Assembly: GCF_015207255.1 (NCBI RefSeq)
Contig: NZ_JADEXG010000003.1
Coordinates: 62,001 to 126,000 of the forward strand
Direction: 5' to 3'
Origin: Vasconcelosia minhoensis LEGE 07310
GTDB lineage: Bacteria > Cyanobacteriota > Cyanobacteriia > Phormidesmidales > Phormidesmidaceae
DNA length: 64,000 nucleotides
Position numbers and translations under genes: made by a program. Shown here one piece after another: positions 1 to 8,707 of the stretch. Below the pieces are notes generated by a model. The model had not been told where the DNA came from. It searched no databases and saw only the letters and a program-made list of their open reading frames with translations. The stretch's first letter is position 1. Each line of letters opens with the position of its first letter.

Positions 1-725
1 ATGCGGTTGGGGTTCACCAGGCGGTCATCCTGAGCTCGGGCTACAAGGTAGTAAAATCGCCCCGCTTTGCCAAAGCGCTGAGTCAGCTCGGCTTCGGGCC
101 ACTGCTTCAGGTCAGCACCGGTATGGATGCCTAGGGCCGCCATCTTGCGGGCGGTGGCCGGGCCGATGCCGTGAAACTTTTGAATGGGTAAACCCTCAAC
201 GAACGCCTTGGCCTGGGTGGGGGCAATCAGGTGCAGCCCGTTGGGCTTATCCAGGTCGGAGGCAATTTTGGCCAGGAATTTATTAATCGAGACGCCCGCC
301 GAGGCCGTGAGCTGGGTTTGGTCGAAGATCTCCTGCTTGATTTGACGCGCGATCGCGGTGGCCGAAGCCAGCCCAAGCTTATTCTCAGTGACGTCCAGGT
401 AGGCTTCATCCAGCGACAGCGGCTCCACCAGGTCGGTGTAGCGCCGAAAGATGGCGCGAATCTGCTGGGAAACCGCCCGATAGGCATCAAATCGGGGTTT
501 GACAAAAATCAGCTGGGGACAGCGCTGGGCCGCAATCCGGGCGGGCATGGCGGAATGGATGCCATACTGGCGCGCCTCATAGCTGGCGGCGGCGACAGCG
601 CCTCGCTGCTCGGGCCTGCCCCCCACGACGATGGGCTGACCGCGATAGGGCGGATGGTCTCGCTGCTCGACCGCAGCATAGAAGGCATCCATATCAATGT
701 GAATGATCTTGCGAGGCGTAGCCAT
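1..725 (-). CDS. dinB: DNA polymerase IV (Y-family), 5' part, runs off the window
   Basis: Translesion DNA polymerase that copies past damaged bases. The reading frame starts at the ATG at 725 and stays open to base 1, so about 241 N-terminal residues are present and the C-terminus lies outside. The protein opens with MATPRKIIHIDMDAFYAAVE, which holds the first metal-binding Asp pair and the Tyr steric gate typical of Y-family polymerases. SLDEAYLDV, about 100 residues on, is the second catalytic acidic motif, and a helix-hairpin-helix-like GIGPATARKM follows near the edge. A LexA-like palindrome sits just upstream at 734-747. The family assignment is secure; which DinB paralogue this is cannot be told. 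Confidence 0.95.
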   Translation of the reverse strand, partial: MATPRKIIHIDMDAFYAAVEQRDHPPYRGQPIVVGGRPEQRGAVAAASYEARQYGIHSAMPARIAAQRCPQLIFVKPRFDAYRAVSQQIRAIFRRYTDLVEPLSLDEAYLDVTENKLGLASATAIARQIKQEIFDQTQLTASAGVSINKFLAKIASDLDKPNGLHLIAPTQAKAFVEGLPIQKFHGIGPATARKMAALGIHTGADLKQWPEAELTQRFGKAGRFYYLVARAQDDRLVNPNR

Positions 726-733
726 ACCCCTGT

Positions 734-747
734 AGTGCTTCTGTACT
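734..747 (-). promoter_or_regulatory. Possible LexA operator upstream of dinB
   Basis: The plus strand reads AGTGCTTCTGTACT, nine bases before the dinB start codon. It fits the cyanobacterial LexA consensus RGTACNNNDGTWCB at all but one position; on the dinB strand the AGTAC half-site is intact. Placement before an error-prone polymerase gene makes SOS control plausible. LexA does not control an SOS response in every cyanobacterium, so this is inference. Confidence 0.4.
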
Positions 748-850
748 ATCTCACTCTACTGCACCTTTGATGATTCGAATATCAGTAAATAGGACCTGTG
801 ACGATTTGGAGTTTACCCAGTACAGTAAGTCAATATTCTATAGCTACTGA

Positions 851-1765
851 ATGAAGCAATATTCTCCCATCACCGTTATTTTCTATCTGATTGGTCCAGC
901 GCTAATCATTGTCAGCCATATCGGATCGCTGCTCGTGCTGATTACGGGGCTATCGGCGGGCGCGATCGCCTGGATTATCTTTCTGTATCTCATTCGCATG
1001 CTGGCAACGACCGGCATCTACCATCGCCTGCTGACGCACAAAAGCTATCAGGCTCCCGCACCGGTACTATGGATTGGCAGTATCGTGGCAGCAGCGGCAG
1101 GGCAGATGGGACCCAGCTGGTGGAAAGCCCATCATATGGCCCATCATCGCCACGCCGACCAGGCTACGGATCCCCATTCTCCCTATGTCCCCACTCAGGG
1201 CGCAGAAGCGTTCTATCGGTCTCAGGGGGGCTGGCTGCTATCGCCTGCATTTTTCCCCGACCGGCTGCCAAGCGATGTGGAGCGCGATCGCGTCCTCTGG
1301 GTAATCGACCGGCTGCATTTTGTGCCGATGTTAGCCCTCGGGGCCGTTTCCTATACCATCGGCGGGCTAGAGTACCTGGGTGCTTTTTTCCTCAGCACAA
1401 CGCTGCTGTTCCACGGCGTCCAGACTGTCAATTCCCTGGCTCACCTCATCGGTAAGCAACCGTTCCTGACCAACGACCATAGCCGCAATAGCCGGTTCGT
1501 GGCATTCCTGACCCTGGGGGAAGGCTGGCACAATCTGCATCACGCCTTTCAGTCCTCCAGCCGTCACGGCATTACCCTTCGCGCCGGGCGGGTAGTCTAT
1601 CTCCCCGACCCCACCTTCAGTTTTATAAAAATGCTTGAGTTCTTGAAATTGGCCTCCAAGCTCAGGCTGCCTGCCGAAGCAGATTTACTGGCCCGTTCTA
1701 GAATTGAAAACTTTGAAGAGCTGACATTCTTGCCCTATAGGAAAGCCAAGCCTGCGGTGAGATAA
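851..1765 (+). CDS. Membrane fatty acid desaturase (acyl-lipid / acyl-CoA Delta9 type)
   Basis: Membrane di-iron enzyme that introduces a double bond into fatty acyl chains. All three histidine boxes are visible: HRLLTH at 58-63, HHMAHH at 94-99 and HNLHH at 227-231. Hydrophobic helices occupy about residues 8-55, 72-86 and 160-195. At 304 aa it is slightly longer than the DesC-like desaturase at 27832, but its boxes fall at almost the same residues. The next gene downstream is a CFA-synthase-like methyltransferase on the same strand, so a shared role in lipid modification is possible. The exact regiospecificity cannot be read from the sequence. Confidence 0.93.
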   Translation: MKQYSPITVIFYLIGPALIIVSHIGSLLVLITGLSAGAIAWIIFLYLIRMLATTGIYHRLLTHKSYQAPAPVLWIGSIVAAAAGQMGPSWWKAHHMAHHRHADQATDPHSPYVPTQGAEAFYRSQGGWLLSPAFFPDRLPSDVERDRVLWVIDRLHFVPMLALGAVSYTIGGLEYLGAFFLSTTLLFHGVQTVNSLAHLIGKQPFLTNDHSRNSRFVAFLTLGEGWHNLHHAFQSSSRHGITLRAGRVVYLPDPTFSFIKMLEFLKLASKLRLPAEADLLARSRIENFEELTFLPYRKAKPAVR

Positions 1766-1869
1766 GCCTGGCAACGGGGTACGGTGGCAGCTAAACAAGG
1801 TCTCATCGTGCCTTAGAAATTTTAGATTAAGTTCCAGAATCTGGAAAATTTTCCTCTTACCAAGCAATA

Positions 1870-1895
1870 TTAAAGCCTCATTCCTGAGGCTTTAT
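1870..1895 (+). terminator. Hairpin terminator downstream of the desaturase
   Basis: AAAGCCTCA (1872-1880) and TGAGGCTTT (1885-1893) form a perfect 9-bp stem with a TTCC loop, and two further A-T pairs extend it. It lies about 100 bases after the desaturase stop and separates that gene from the methyltransferase. The T-rich tail is short. Confidence 0.6.
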
Positions 1896-2038
1896 TGATG
1901 TCTGCTGCAGTGTAAATAGCAATAAATTCTTAAATTTTGAAAACAAAGCCACTTACTAACCAAATGTTTGGCTATAAATCAAGGATTAAGAAGATCTCTT
2001 TGTTTGGCTGAACACCTCTTTGAGCTGAGAGCAATAGA

Positions 2039-3172
2039 ATGGAATCTACAAATATATTCTCGGATGTGCAGAAGCATATTCCCATCACGGGTGATATGTC
2101 TTCGAAGAGCTCAATAGCGTACAAAACAACCCGGCTCATGGCGGGAGCTTTGAACCGGTCTCAAATGGCGCTGGCCGAAGCCTATATTGGCGGTTTGGAA
2201 ATACCCGATGCGGTTTTCCGTTCGCTCCTGTATGCCTCAATGCCGGTTCTGTTCAAATATTGTCCCAGCCTGCTGGCACCTTACGAATGGGTTTTACGCG
2301 AATCCGATTTTTTGGCGGAATCTTCGCAAGAACTCATGCAGGTTCAGTATGATTTACCCCAGGCTATGTTCAACCGAATGTTGGGAAACTGGCCCGTCAT
2401 CTATCCTAAGTACAGCACTGGATTTTGGCAGCATGGAGCGACCAATTTAAAGGAATCTCAGATGCATATGATCGATCAGGTGATTGAGCGGCTGGGAATT
2501 GAAGATGGAGATCATATTTTAGACTTTGGTTGCGGCTGGGGCTGTGTGCCCAACTACATCATGTCTAAGTTTCCTAATGTACGGTTTACGGGCCTAAATT
2601 TGAGTCATCAGCAGTGTGAGTACATGCGGCAAAAAATGCAGGACCTAGAGAGCTATCTAAGCTCAGAGCGATTTACCTTATATGAAGGGGATTTAAGCGA
2701 AGCCCAGTTTTCTGAAAAGTTTGACAAGATTCTCTCAATCGGAGTTTTTGAACACGTTGGCAATCTAACCCATGCTTTTCAAAAGCTGGCGTCTTTCCTC
2801 AAAAGCGATGGCAAGGTCCTGATTCACATCATCACCGTTCGCATCCCGAATAATATGTCCTCTGGCTTTACCCATAGGTATATTTTCCCGCATGGTCGCT
2901 ACTGGAATCATGACGCCGTCCCCAGTCACAATCGCGATCTCAAAACCGTCGAGCGATGGTACATGAACGGTATTAACTATCACAAAACGCTGACGGCCTG
3001 GCTAGAAAGATTTGACGCTTCTCAGGCGAGTGTAAAGACTTTGGACTACGGCATGGACTATGCCAGATTCCGCCGCATATGGCGGTTCTATCTGCTGTTG
3101 CTAGGAACTATTTTTGCAACCTGCGATGGTGAATACAACGGCAACGGTCAGTATCTGATGACCCATGCATGA
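2039..3172 (+). CDS. SAM-dependent methyltransferase of the CFA-synthase / coclaurine N-methyltransferase-like family
   Basis: Predicted to transfer a methyl or methylene group from SAM, most likely to a lipid acyl chain. The SAM-binding loop is LDFGCGWG at 161-168. Residues matching the bicarbonate-site positions of E. coli cyclopropane fatty acid synthase are present: Glu238 in FEHVG, His263 and Tyr314; YIFPHG at 281-286 also matches. The C-terminus, with a GEYNGNGQY segment, looks more like the coclaurine N-methyltransferase branch, so the substrate is open. The stop overlaps the next gene's start (ATGA), implying co-translation with the GNAT gene. Two sampled 60-base lines of this gene are about 43% GC, against 67% for a line of the kinase downstream. 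No GCGATCGC was seen from about 1300 to 3415, which suggests acquisition from elsewhere. Confidence 0.85.
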   Translation: MESTNIFSDVQKHIPITGDMSSKSSIAYKTTRLMAGALNRSQMALAEAYIGGLEIPDAVFRSLLYASMPVLFKYCPSLLAPYEWVLRESDFLAESSQELMQVQYDLPQAMFNRMLGNWPVIYPKYSTGFWQHGATNLKESQMHMIDQVIERLGIEDGDHILDFGCGWGCVPNYIMSKFPNVRFTGLNLSHQQCEYMRQKMQDLESYLSSERFTLYEGDLSEAQFSEKFDKILSIGVFEHVGNLTHAFQKLASFLKSDGKVLIHIITVRIPNNMSSGFTHRYIFPHGRYWNHDAVPSHNRDLKTVERWYMNGINYHKTLTAWLERFDASQASVKTLDYGMDYARFRRIWRFYLLLLGTIFATCDGEYNGNGQYLMTHA

Positions 3173-3705
3173 TTTCAGTCCGAGCTGAAACATCAAACGA
3201 CTATGATGCAGTCCGCCATGTAATTGTAGACGCTTTTACGCCGTCTGAATTTGGCCATCATGGTGAAGCGGATCTCGTCGAGCAGCTGCGCGACCGCTGT
3301 GACTGCCTGCTCTCATTGGTCGCGGTCGAGGATAGTGGGGTTATTGGCCATATCCTGTTCTCACCGGTTTCGGTGCGCAATGGCCGGGACATGTCTTGGG
3401 GAATGGGTTTGGCTCCGCTCGCGATCGCGCCCCACCGTCAGCGACAGGGGATCGGCACGGCGCTGGTCAAAGCGGGCCTGGTGCAGCTTGCTGAGGAAGG
3501 ATGCCCCTTTGTAGTGGTATTGGGACATGGCCAATTCTACTCCCGCTTCGGCTTTGAGCCTGCTGCACAGTACGGGCTCTCTCACGGATTTGCGGGCATT
3601 CCGCAAAGCGCATTCTGGGTCAACAGGCTGGTACAGGAGTCGCCAGTCACCAATGGAAGGATTTTCTATCGACCTGAATTCGGGCTGCAGGCTGATAGCG
3701 CATGA
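3169..3705 (+). CDS. GNAT family N-acetyltransferase (YhbS-like)
   Basis: A 178-aa single-domain acetyltransferase using acetyl-CoA; the substrate is unknown. The cofactor-binding loop RQRQGIG lies at about 90-96, preceded by a beta strand LAPLAIAP, as in the family. VVVLGHGQFYSRFGFEPA near residue 125 is the C-terminal signature seen in YhbS-like members. Its start codon overlaps the stop of the methyltransferase by four bases, so the two are probably one transcription and translation unit. A HIP1 site at about 3418 shows normal genome composition resuming inside this gene. Confidence 0.88.
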   Translation: MISVRAETSNDYDAVRHVIVDAFTPSEFGHHGEADLVEQLRDRCDCLLSLVAVEDSGVIGHILFSPVSVRNGRDMSWGMGLAPLAIAPHRQRQGIGTALVKAGLVQLAEEGCPFVVVLGHGQFYSRFGFEPAAQYGLSHGFAGIPQSAFWVNRLVQESPVTNGRIFYRPEFGLQADSA

Positions 3706-3736
3706 TGTTTAGAACCCATAATGTCTAAAGAGGGTC

Positions 3737-5551
3737 ATGGGGCATTGCGTGGAGTCGCCCAGCCAGCATTCAAGCGTCCGGCGATCGCGCTATTGGCGGC
3801 TGGGCATCGTGGGGCATGGTCGGTATGGCCAGGTTTACTGCGCTGTCGATCGCCAGACCGGGCAGCTGGTCGCGATTAAGCAGCTCAATCAGCAGAACTC
3901 GCTGGATCGGCCAGAGCTGCCAGAGCTTCGGTGGCTGCTCGGTCTTCAGCATCCCAATATCCTTGCCTGTCAAGCGATTGAGCCGACTGCGGCAGGGCAG
4001 CAGCTGATTTTAGAATATTGTGAAGGCGGTACGCTGCGTAATCTCATGGCCAGTCCGGTACGGCTGACCCGAGCAGACATCGTCCCGCTCGTCAGCGATG
4101 TCCTGGCCGGGCTGGCCTACGTTCATCAGCGGGGAATCGTTCATTGCGATGTCAAACCTGAGAATATTCTGCTGCGCTATTGCGGCGATCGCTGGGTGGC
4201 CAAGCTGTCTGACTTTGGCCTGGCTCAGCCCAAACAGGTTCGAACACCCGGCAGCCTGGTGCAGGTCGGCTCACCACCCTACGCAGCACCCGAGCGCTTC
4301 TATCAGCAGGCGCTAGCAGCCTCCGACCTGTATTCAGTCGGGATTTTGCTATACGAGCTGCTACTGGGGCATCGGCCCTTCTCGGGTACAGCCGATCAGC
4401 TGAGGAAGGCTCATCTGAGTCAGCCCGTCCCCCTGCCCGCTACGCTGCCAGATTCGGCTCAAATCATTCTCCGAACGGCATTGGAAAAGCAGCCTGGTCA
4501 CCGATATGAATCAGCCGAAGCCATGCGGCTCGCCCTGCGAGAACTCGACCTGCCCGCTGTCGTCAATCCAGAACCCGGACGAGTGGTGGAAACAACACCG
4601 TTCTGCCAGCTGAAAGCGCCGATACATGCCTTGGCGACACAGTCGCAATCGTTGCGAATACCTGGTCCTACAACCATCCAATCGGAACCGGCCAATGACT
4701 GGATTTATCAGGTCAGTCGGCAGCAGCTGTGGGCCTGTCGAAATCGCGCGGATTCCTCAGCTGAATGGATTTCCCTAACTACGCTACCCGCAGCGGTTAC
4801 AGAATTGCAGCCGGTGCCCCAGGGATGCTGTGTTTTGACGGCGCGATCGCTCCATGTCATTACTCCTCAAAACCCAACCAGGCCAAGCCAAGTCGCTCAG
4901 TTTGCCGAACCACATCGGTTGGCAGTTGCTCCCAGCGGAAACTGGTTTGCCGCCCTGGCACAGTCGCAGCTGCAAATCAGTCGCCTATTTGACCCCCAGG
5001 GTCAGCTTTTCGTATCCGCTAAAGCAAGATTTCGCCGTTCGATTGCGATCACGCCTAGTACAGTTCGGCAGATCATCGGCATTGACTCGCGACATGTTTT
5101 GATCATGAGCGATCGCGGTGCGGAGACCCACCTACAGCTTTTGACCCGCCGGGGCCAATATCTGAGCGAATGGCAGCTGCCGCTGCCACTCCATCAGCTG
5201 ACGCCAACGGCAACGCCCTACCGCTGGCTGGCACTGGATATGGCAGCGCCAGAAACCGCTGTCCTAATCGACTTTAAGCCCTATCGGCTGATCCGACTCC
5301 AGCTGGAGATCGCGCCTCACCTGATCACCACCTTTCCCTGGGGTTATGGCTTTGCTGATACGCAGGGACAGATGCAGCTGCTGGATCGGGATTTCTGCCC
5401 GGTAGGGACAATTCAGCTGCCGGGTCGGCCAAGCGCGATCGCGTCTACTAATGCTCACGCTCACGAGATTTGGGTTGCCACCTGGTCTGATGACCGGGGT
5501 AGTCTCTTTGCGATTGACCTGAGACAGCTCGATTTGAATCTAGTGCTGTGA
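3737..5551 (+). CDS. Serine/threonine protein kinase with C-terminal propeller-like region
   Basis: A 604-aa Hanks-type kinase. The kinase domain spans about 20-270: glycine loop GHGRYGQV (26-33), Lys48 in VAIKQL, catalytic loop HCDVKPEN (136-143), DFG (159-161) and APE (184-186). The catalytic loop has Cys where RD kinases have Arg, so activation-loop phosphorylation may not be required. Residues about 300-604 hold no transmembrane segment; they show repeated strand-rich stretches that could form a beta-propeller sensor, but no repeat could be aligned by eye. It converges with sdhA, leaving five bases between the two genes. Confidence 0.9.
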   Translation: MGHCVESPSQHSSVRRSRYWRLGIVGHGRYGQVYCAVDRQTGQLVAIKQLNQQNSLDRPELPELRWLLGLQHPNILACQAIEPTAAGQQLILEYCEGGTLRNLMASPVRLTRADIVPLVSDVLAGLAYVHQRGIVHCDVKPENILLRYCGDRWVAKLSDFGLAQPKQVRTPGSLVQVGSPPYAAPERFYQQALAASDLYSVGILLYELLLGHRPFSGTADQLRKAHLSQPVPLPATLPDSAQIILRTALEKQPGHRYESAEAMRLALRELDLPAVVNPEPGRVVETTPFCQLKAPIHALATQSQSLRIPGPTTIQSEPANDWIYQVSRQQLWACRNRADSSAEWISLTTLPAAVTELQPVPQGCCVLTARSLHVITPQNPTRPSQVAQFAEPHRLAVAPSGNWFAALAQSQLQISRLFDPQGQLFVSAKARFRRSIAITPSTVRQIIGIDSRHVLIMSDRGAETHLQLLTRRGQYLSEWQLPLPLHQLTPTATPYRWLALDMAAPETAVLIDFKPYRLIRLQLEIAPHLITTFPWGYGFADTQGQMQLLDRDFCPVGTIQLPGRPSAIASTNAHAHEIWVATWSDDRGSLFAIDLRQLDLNLVL

Positions 5552-5556
5552 GCGGC

Positions 5557-7479
5557 TTACCTGTAGCTGCGCTGGGTGAGCTGCACATTTTCAAACAACA
5601 GCTCTTCTGGCTGGCGGGTAGGTGTCCGCTCGTCGCCCTCATACTGCCAGGCCGCGACGTGGGAAAACGCATCGTCGCGGCGTAACGCTTCCCCATCTGA
5701 AGTTTGATATTCTTCCCGGAAGTGGCAGCCACAGGATTCGGCTCGGGTGAGCGCATCGCGGGCCATGAGTTCGCCCAGCTCCATAAAGTCAGCTACCCGC
5801 CCCGCCAGTTCTAGGTTTTTATTCAGCGTGTCGGGGCTGCCCGGCACGCGCAGATTTTCCCAAAAGTCTGCCCGCAGTGCCCGAATGTTCTGAATCGCCT
5901 GTTCTAGGTGCGGCTGCTCCCGACTGATGCCGACCGCATCCCAAACCAGTTGGCCCAGCTCCCTATGAAATTCCATTACGGTCTTATCACCCTGGATGCT
6001 GAGCAGCTTCAGCAGTCGGGCCTTGGCGGTGGCTTCGGCTTCGGCAAAGGCTTCGGCGTCAGTCTCCACAAGTGCAGCAGGATTCTGGGCCAGATAGTCT
6101 CCCAGCGTGTACGGGATGATGAAGTAGCCGTCTGCCAAGCCCTGCATCAGGGCGCTGGCGCCGAGTCGGTTGGCCCCATGATCCGAAAAATTGGCCTCAC
6201 CGAGGACAAATAGGCCCGGTACGGTACTCATCAGGTGATAGTCCACCCACAGTCCGCCCATGGTGTAGTGGACTGCCGGGTAGATGCGCATCGGCACCTC
6301 GTAGGGGTTCTCGCCGGTAATTCGCTGATACATTTGGAACAGGTTGTCGTAGCGCTGCGCGATCGCGGCCTGGCCCTGCTGCGCGATCGCGTCCCGAAAG
6401 TCCAAATACACCGCCAGTCCTGTCGCCCCAACCCCGCGGCCTTCATCTACAACCTGCTTGGCATTGCGCGAGGCGACATCGCGGGGGACTAGGTTACCAA
6501 AGCTGGGATAGCGGCGTTCCAAATAATAGTCGCGCTCGGCTTCAGGAATTTGGCTGGGCGATCGCGCATCGCCTGGCTGCTGCGGCACCCAGACCCGGCC
6601 ATCGTTGCGTAGGCTCTCGCTCATCAGGGTCAGCTTCGACTGATAGCCGCTGGCCACGGGAATGCAGGTGGGGTGAATCTGGGTATAGCAGGGATTGGCA
6701 AACAGCGCCCCTCGCTTATAGCAGCGCCAGGCCGCCGTGACGTTGGAGTTTTGGCCGTTGGTTGAAAGGTAAAAGACGTTGCCATAGCCGCCGGTGCAAA
6801 GCAGCACCGCATCCCCGGCGTGATGCTCCAGCTCACCTGTGAGCAGATTGCGGGTGATGATGCCGCGAGCCCGGCCTTCGACCGCCACCAGGTCGAGCAT
6901 CTCCCGGCGGGGAAAGAGCTCAACCTGTCCGGCGGCGGCCATCCGCATCAGGGCGCTGTAGGCCCCCAGCAAAAGCTGCTGCCCGGTTTGGCCCTGGGCA
7001 TAGAAGGTGCGCGAAACCTGCGCGCCGCCAAAGGAGCGGTTGGCCAGCAGGCCGCCATACTCCCGCGCAAAGGGAACACCCTGGGCCACGCACTGATCGA
7101 TAATTTGGCTGCTGATCTGGGCCAGGCGATAGACATTGGCCTCGCGCGACCGATAGTCGCCGCCCTTGACCGTGTCGTGGAACAGCCGCCAAACGCTGTC
7201 GCCGTCGTTAGGATAGTTTTTCGTCGCATTGATGCCGCCCTGGGCCGCAATGCTGTGGGCGCGGCGGGGCGAGTCTTGGATGCAGAAGCTCTTGACCCGG
7301 TAGCCGAGCTCAGCCAGGGTCGCCGCAGCAGAGGCTCCCGCCAGACCCGTGCCGACCACTAAAATGGTGTGCTTGCGCTTGTTGTTAGGGCTAACCAGGC
7401 GGCAGTGGTCTTTGAACTGTTCCCATTTTTCCGCCAGCGGCCCTTCGGGAATCCGGCTGTTGAGGATCATTGCACCCAT
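5557..7479 (-). CDS. sdhA: Succinate dehydrogenase / fumarate reductase flavoprotein subunit
   Basis: Catalytic FAD subunit that oxidises succinate to fumarate, linking carbon metabolism to the quinone pool. At 640 aa it matches the length of the type B (Bacteroidetes-like) flavoprotein. The FAD-binding GTGLAG is at 43-48, and His75 in [10 protein letters not shown] is the expected site of covalent FAD attachment. PRDVASR and [10 protein letters not shown] carry active-site Arg and His residues. The start overlaps the 3' end of sdhC by 13 bases, so the two are co-transcribed. No iron-sulfur subunit gene follows: the next gene is the convergent kinase. Confidence 0.96.
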   Translation of the reverse strand: MGAMILNSRIPEGPLAEKWEQFKDHCRLVSPNNKRKHTILVVGTGLAGASAAATLAELGYRVKSFCIQDSPRRAHSIAAQGGINATKNYPNDGDSVWRLFHDTVKGGDYRSREANVYRLAQISSQIIDQCVAQGVPFAREYGGLLANRSFGGAQVSRTFYAQGQTGQQLLLGAYSALMRMAAAGQVELFPRREMLDLVAVEGRARGIITRNLLTGELEHHAGDAVLLCTGGYGNVFYLSTNGQNSNVTAAWRCYKRGALFANPCYTQIHPTCIPVASGYQSKLTLMSESLRNDGRVWVPQQPGDARSPSQIPEAERDYYLERRYPSFGNLVPRDVASRNAKQVVDEGRGVGATGLAVYLDFRDAIAQQGQAAIAQRYDNLFQMYQRITGENPYEVPMRIYPAVHYTMGGLWVDYHLMSTVPGLFVLGEANFSDHGANRLGASALMQGLADGYFIIPYTLGDYLAQNPAALVETDAEAFAEAEATAKARLLKLLSIQGDKTVMEFHRELGQLVWDAVGISREQPHLEQAIQNIRALRADFWENLRVPGSPDTLNKNLELAGRVADFMELGELMARDALTRAESCGCHFREEYQTSDGEALRRDDAFSHVAAWQYEGDERTPTRQPEELLFENVQLTQRSYR

Positions 7480-8189
7480 CCCAGGTAAATCGCCAGCGGC
7501 AGACCCAGAAAACCCACTGCAATCAGGCCGGCCAGCACCAGACTGAGGGCGTATAGGAGCGATCGCGCTTCTTTCCCCAGCACCCCCAAAGACTGAAACG
7601 CGCTCCAGATACCATGGCGTAGATGAAATCCTAAAATTCCCATGGCCGCCGTATAGCCCACCGTATAGAGCGGCTGCTGAAACTTTTCAATCACTAGCCG
7701 AGACAGATCTCGCATTTCAGTGCCGGAGATAGGATATCTCGGGCCAAACTTAAAAGTAGCCAGATGCCAGACCAGAAAAGCACTCAGTAACAGCCCCGTC
7801 CAGATCATGGTGCGAGAGCTCAGGGTTTGGCGGCTGGGCTCGCCCGCCGAAGCATAGCGGGCATAGCCAATAGGCCGCGATCGCCGCTTGTCAAGGTAAA
7901 TCTGTATGCCCAGAACGGCGTGAAAGATGACAAATCCTAGCAGCCCCAGCTCAATCGCGTAGGTCAGCGGCCCCAACCGCTCAATTGCATAGGCATATTG
8001 GTTATAGGCTGCGGCGCTGTAGAACAGGGTGAGATTGCCCAGCATGTGAATTAGCACAAAGCTAACCAGCCCCAACCCTGTCACGCCGGTAATCAGCTTT
8101 TTGCCAATGGGTGAACGATAAATGCCAGCCAGTCTGCCAAACAGGTTGCTAGGAGCTGATTTTGCCGGGGTGTCTACGACCGAGGACAT
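7467..8189 (-). CDS. sdhC: Succinate dehydrogenase cytochrome b subunit (type B, diheme)
   Basis: Membrane anchor passing electrons between the flavoprotein/iron-sulfur part and quinone. The 240 aa contain five hydrophobic helices. Histidines suited to heme ligation occur in the helices, for example in [27 protein letters not shown] and [11 protein letters not shown]. The N-terminal [16 protein letters not shown] is typical of type B SdhC. It precedes and overlaps sdhA. The 70 bases to the upstream cyclophilin gene are enough for a separate promoter, although all three genes run the same way. Confidence 0.92.
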   Translation of the reverse strand: MSSVVDTPAKSAPSNLFGRLAGIYRSPIGKKLITGVTGLGLVSFVLIHMLGNLTLFYSAAAYNQYAYAIERLGPLTYAIELGLLGFVIFHAVLGIQIYLDKRRSRPIGYARYASAGEPSRQTLSSRTMIWTGLLLSAFLVWHLATFKFGPRYPISGTEMRDLSRLVIEKFQQPLYTVGYTAAMGILGFHLRHGIWSAFQSLGVLGKEARSLLYALSLVLAGLIAVGFLGLPLAIYLGWVQ

Positions 8190-8259
8190 TGGTTAAGTCG
8201 GAAAGAAGCTATTTCCTATTTTAGAAGGCTCAAAGGGAGCTTACCTGTAAGGAATTTGG

Positions 8260-8682
8260 TTAGCCTTCTTCGATTTTGACCGACGTAATTTTGTCGCCTT
8301 TTTGGATTGAATTGACGACATCCATATTCTCAGTTTTGCCAAAAACGGTATGAACCCCGTCCAGGTGGGGCTGGGGCGCATGGCAGATGAAGAACTGGCT
8401 ACCGCCGGTATTCGGACCCGCGTGGGCCATTGAAAGGCTGCCCGCCTGATGCTTATTGTCGTTAATTTCGCACTTAATTTTATAGCCGGGGCCGCCGGTC
8501 CCGGTACCTTGAGGGCAGCCGCCCTGGATCATAAAGTTGGGAATGACGCGATGAAAAATCAGGCCGTCATAGAAGCCTTCTTTAGACAGTTTGACAAAAT
8601 TTTCGACGGTACCGGGGGCATCCTGGTCAAACAGATCCAGGTTGATGGTGCCCTTTTCGGTTTCCATAATGGCACGGGTCAT
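8260..8682 (-). CDS. Peptidyl-prolyl cis-trans isomerase, cyclophilin type
   Basis: A small (140 aa) soluble cyclophilin that accelerates proline isomerisation during folding. Recognised from [13 protein letters not shown] (catalytic Arg and Gln region), [15 protein letters not shown] and [10 protein letters not shown], which together form the active-site groove. There is no signal peptide, so it is likely cytoplasmic. A final inverted repeat, AGAAGGCT (8223-8230) with AGCCTTCT (8262-8269), overlaps the stop region and could form a loose hairpin before sdhC. Confidence 0.96.
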   Translation of the reverse strand: MTRAIMETEKGTINLDLFDQDAPGTVENFVKLSKEGFYDGLIFHRVIPNFMIQGGCPQGTGTGGPGYKIKCEINDNKHQAGSLSMAHAGPNTGGSQFFICHAPQPHLDGVHTVFGKTENMDVVNSIQKGDKITSVKIEEG

Positions 8683-8707
8683 TGAAAGTTCCTTTTACTG
8701 AAGTTGC

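Noticed and set aside
231-770. Plus-strand 179-aa frame opposite dinB
   Set aside because: It is antisense to a clear polymerase IV gene and lacks a ribosome-binding site or family resemblance.
8223-8269. Inverted repeat AGAAGGCT/AGCCTTCT at the cyclophilin stop as a terminator
   Set aside because: The loop exceeds 30 bases and no T run follows on the minus strand, so it is too weak to list as a terminator.
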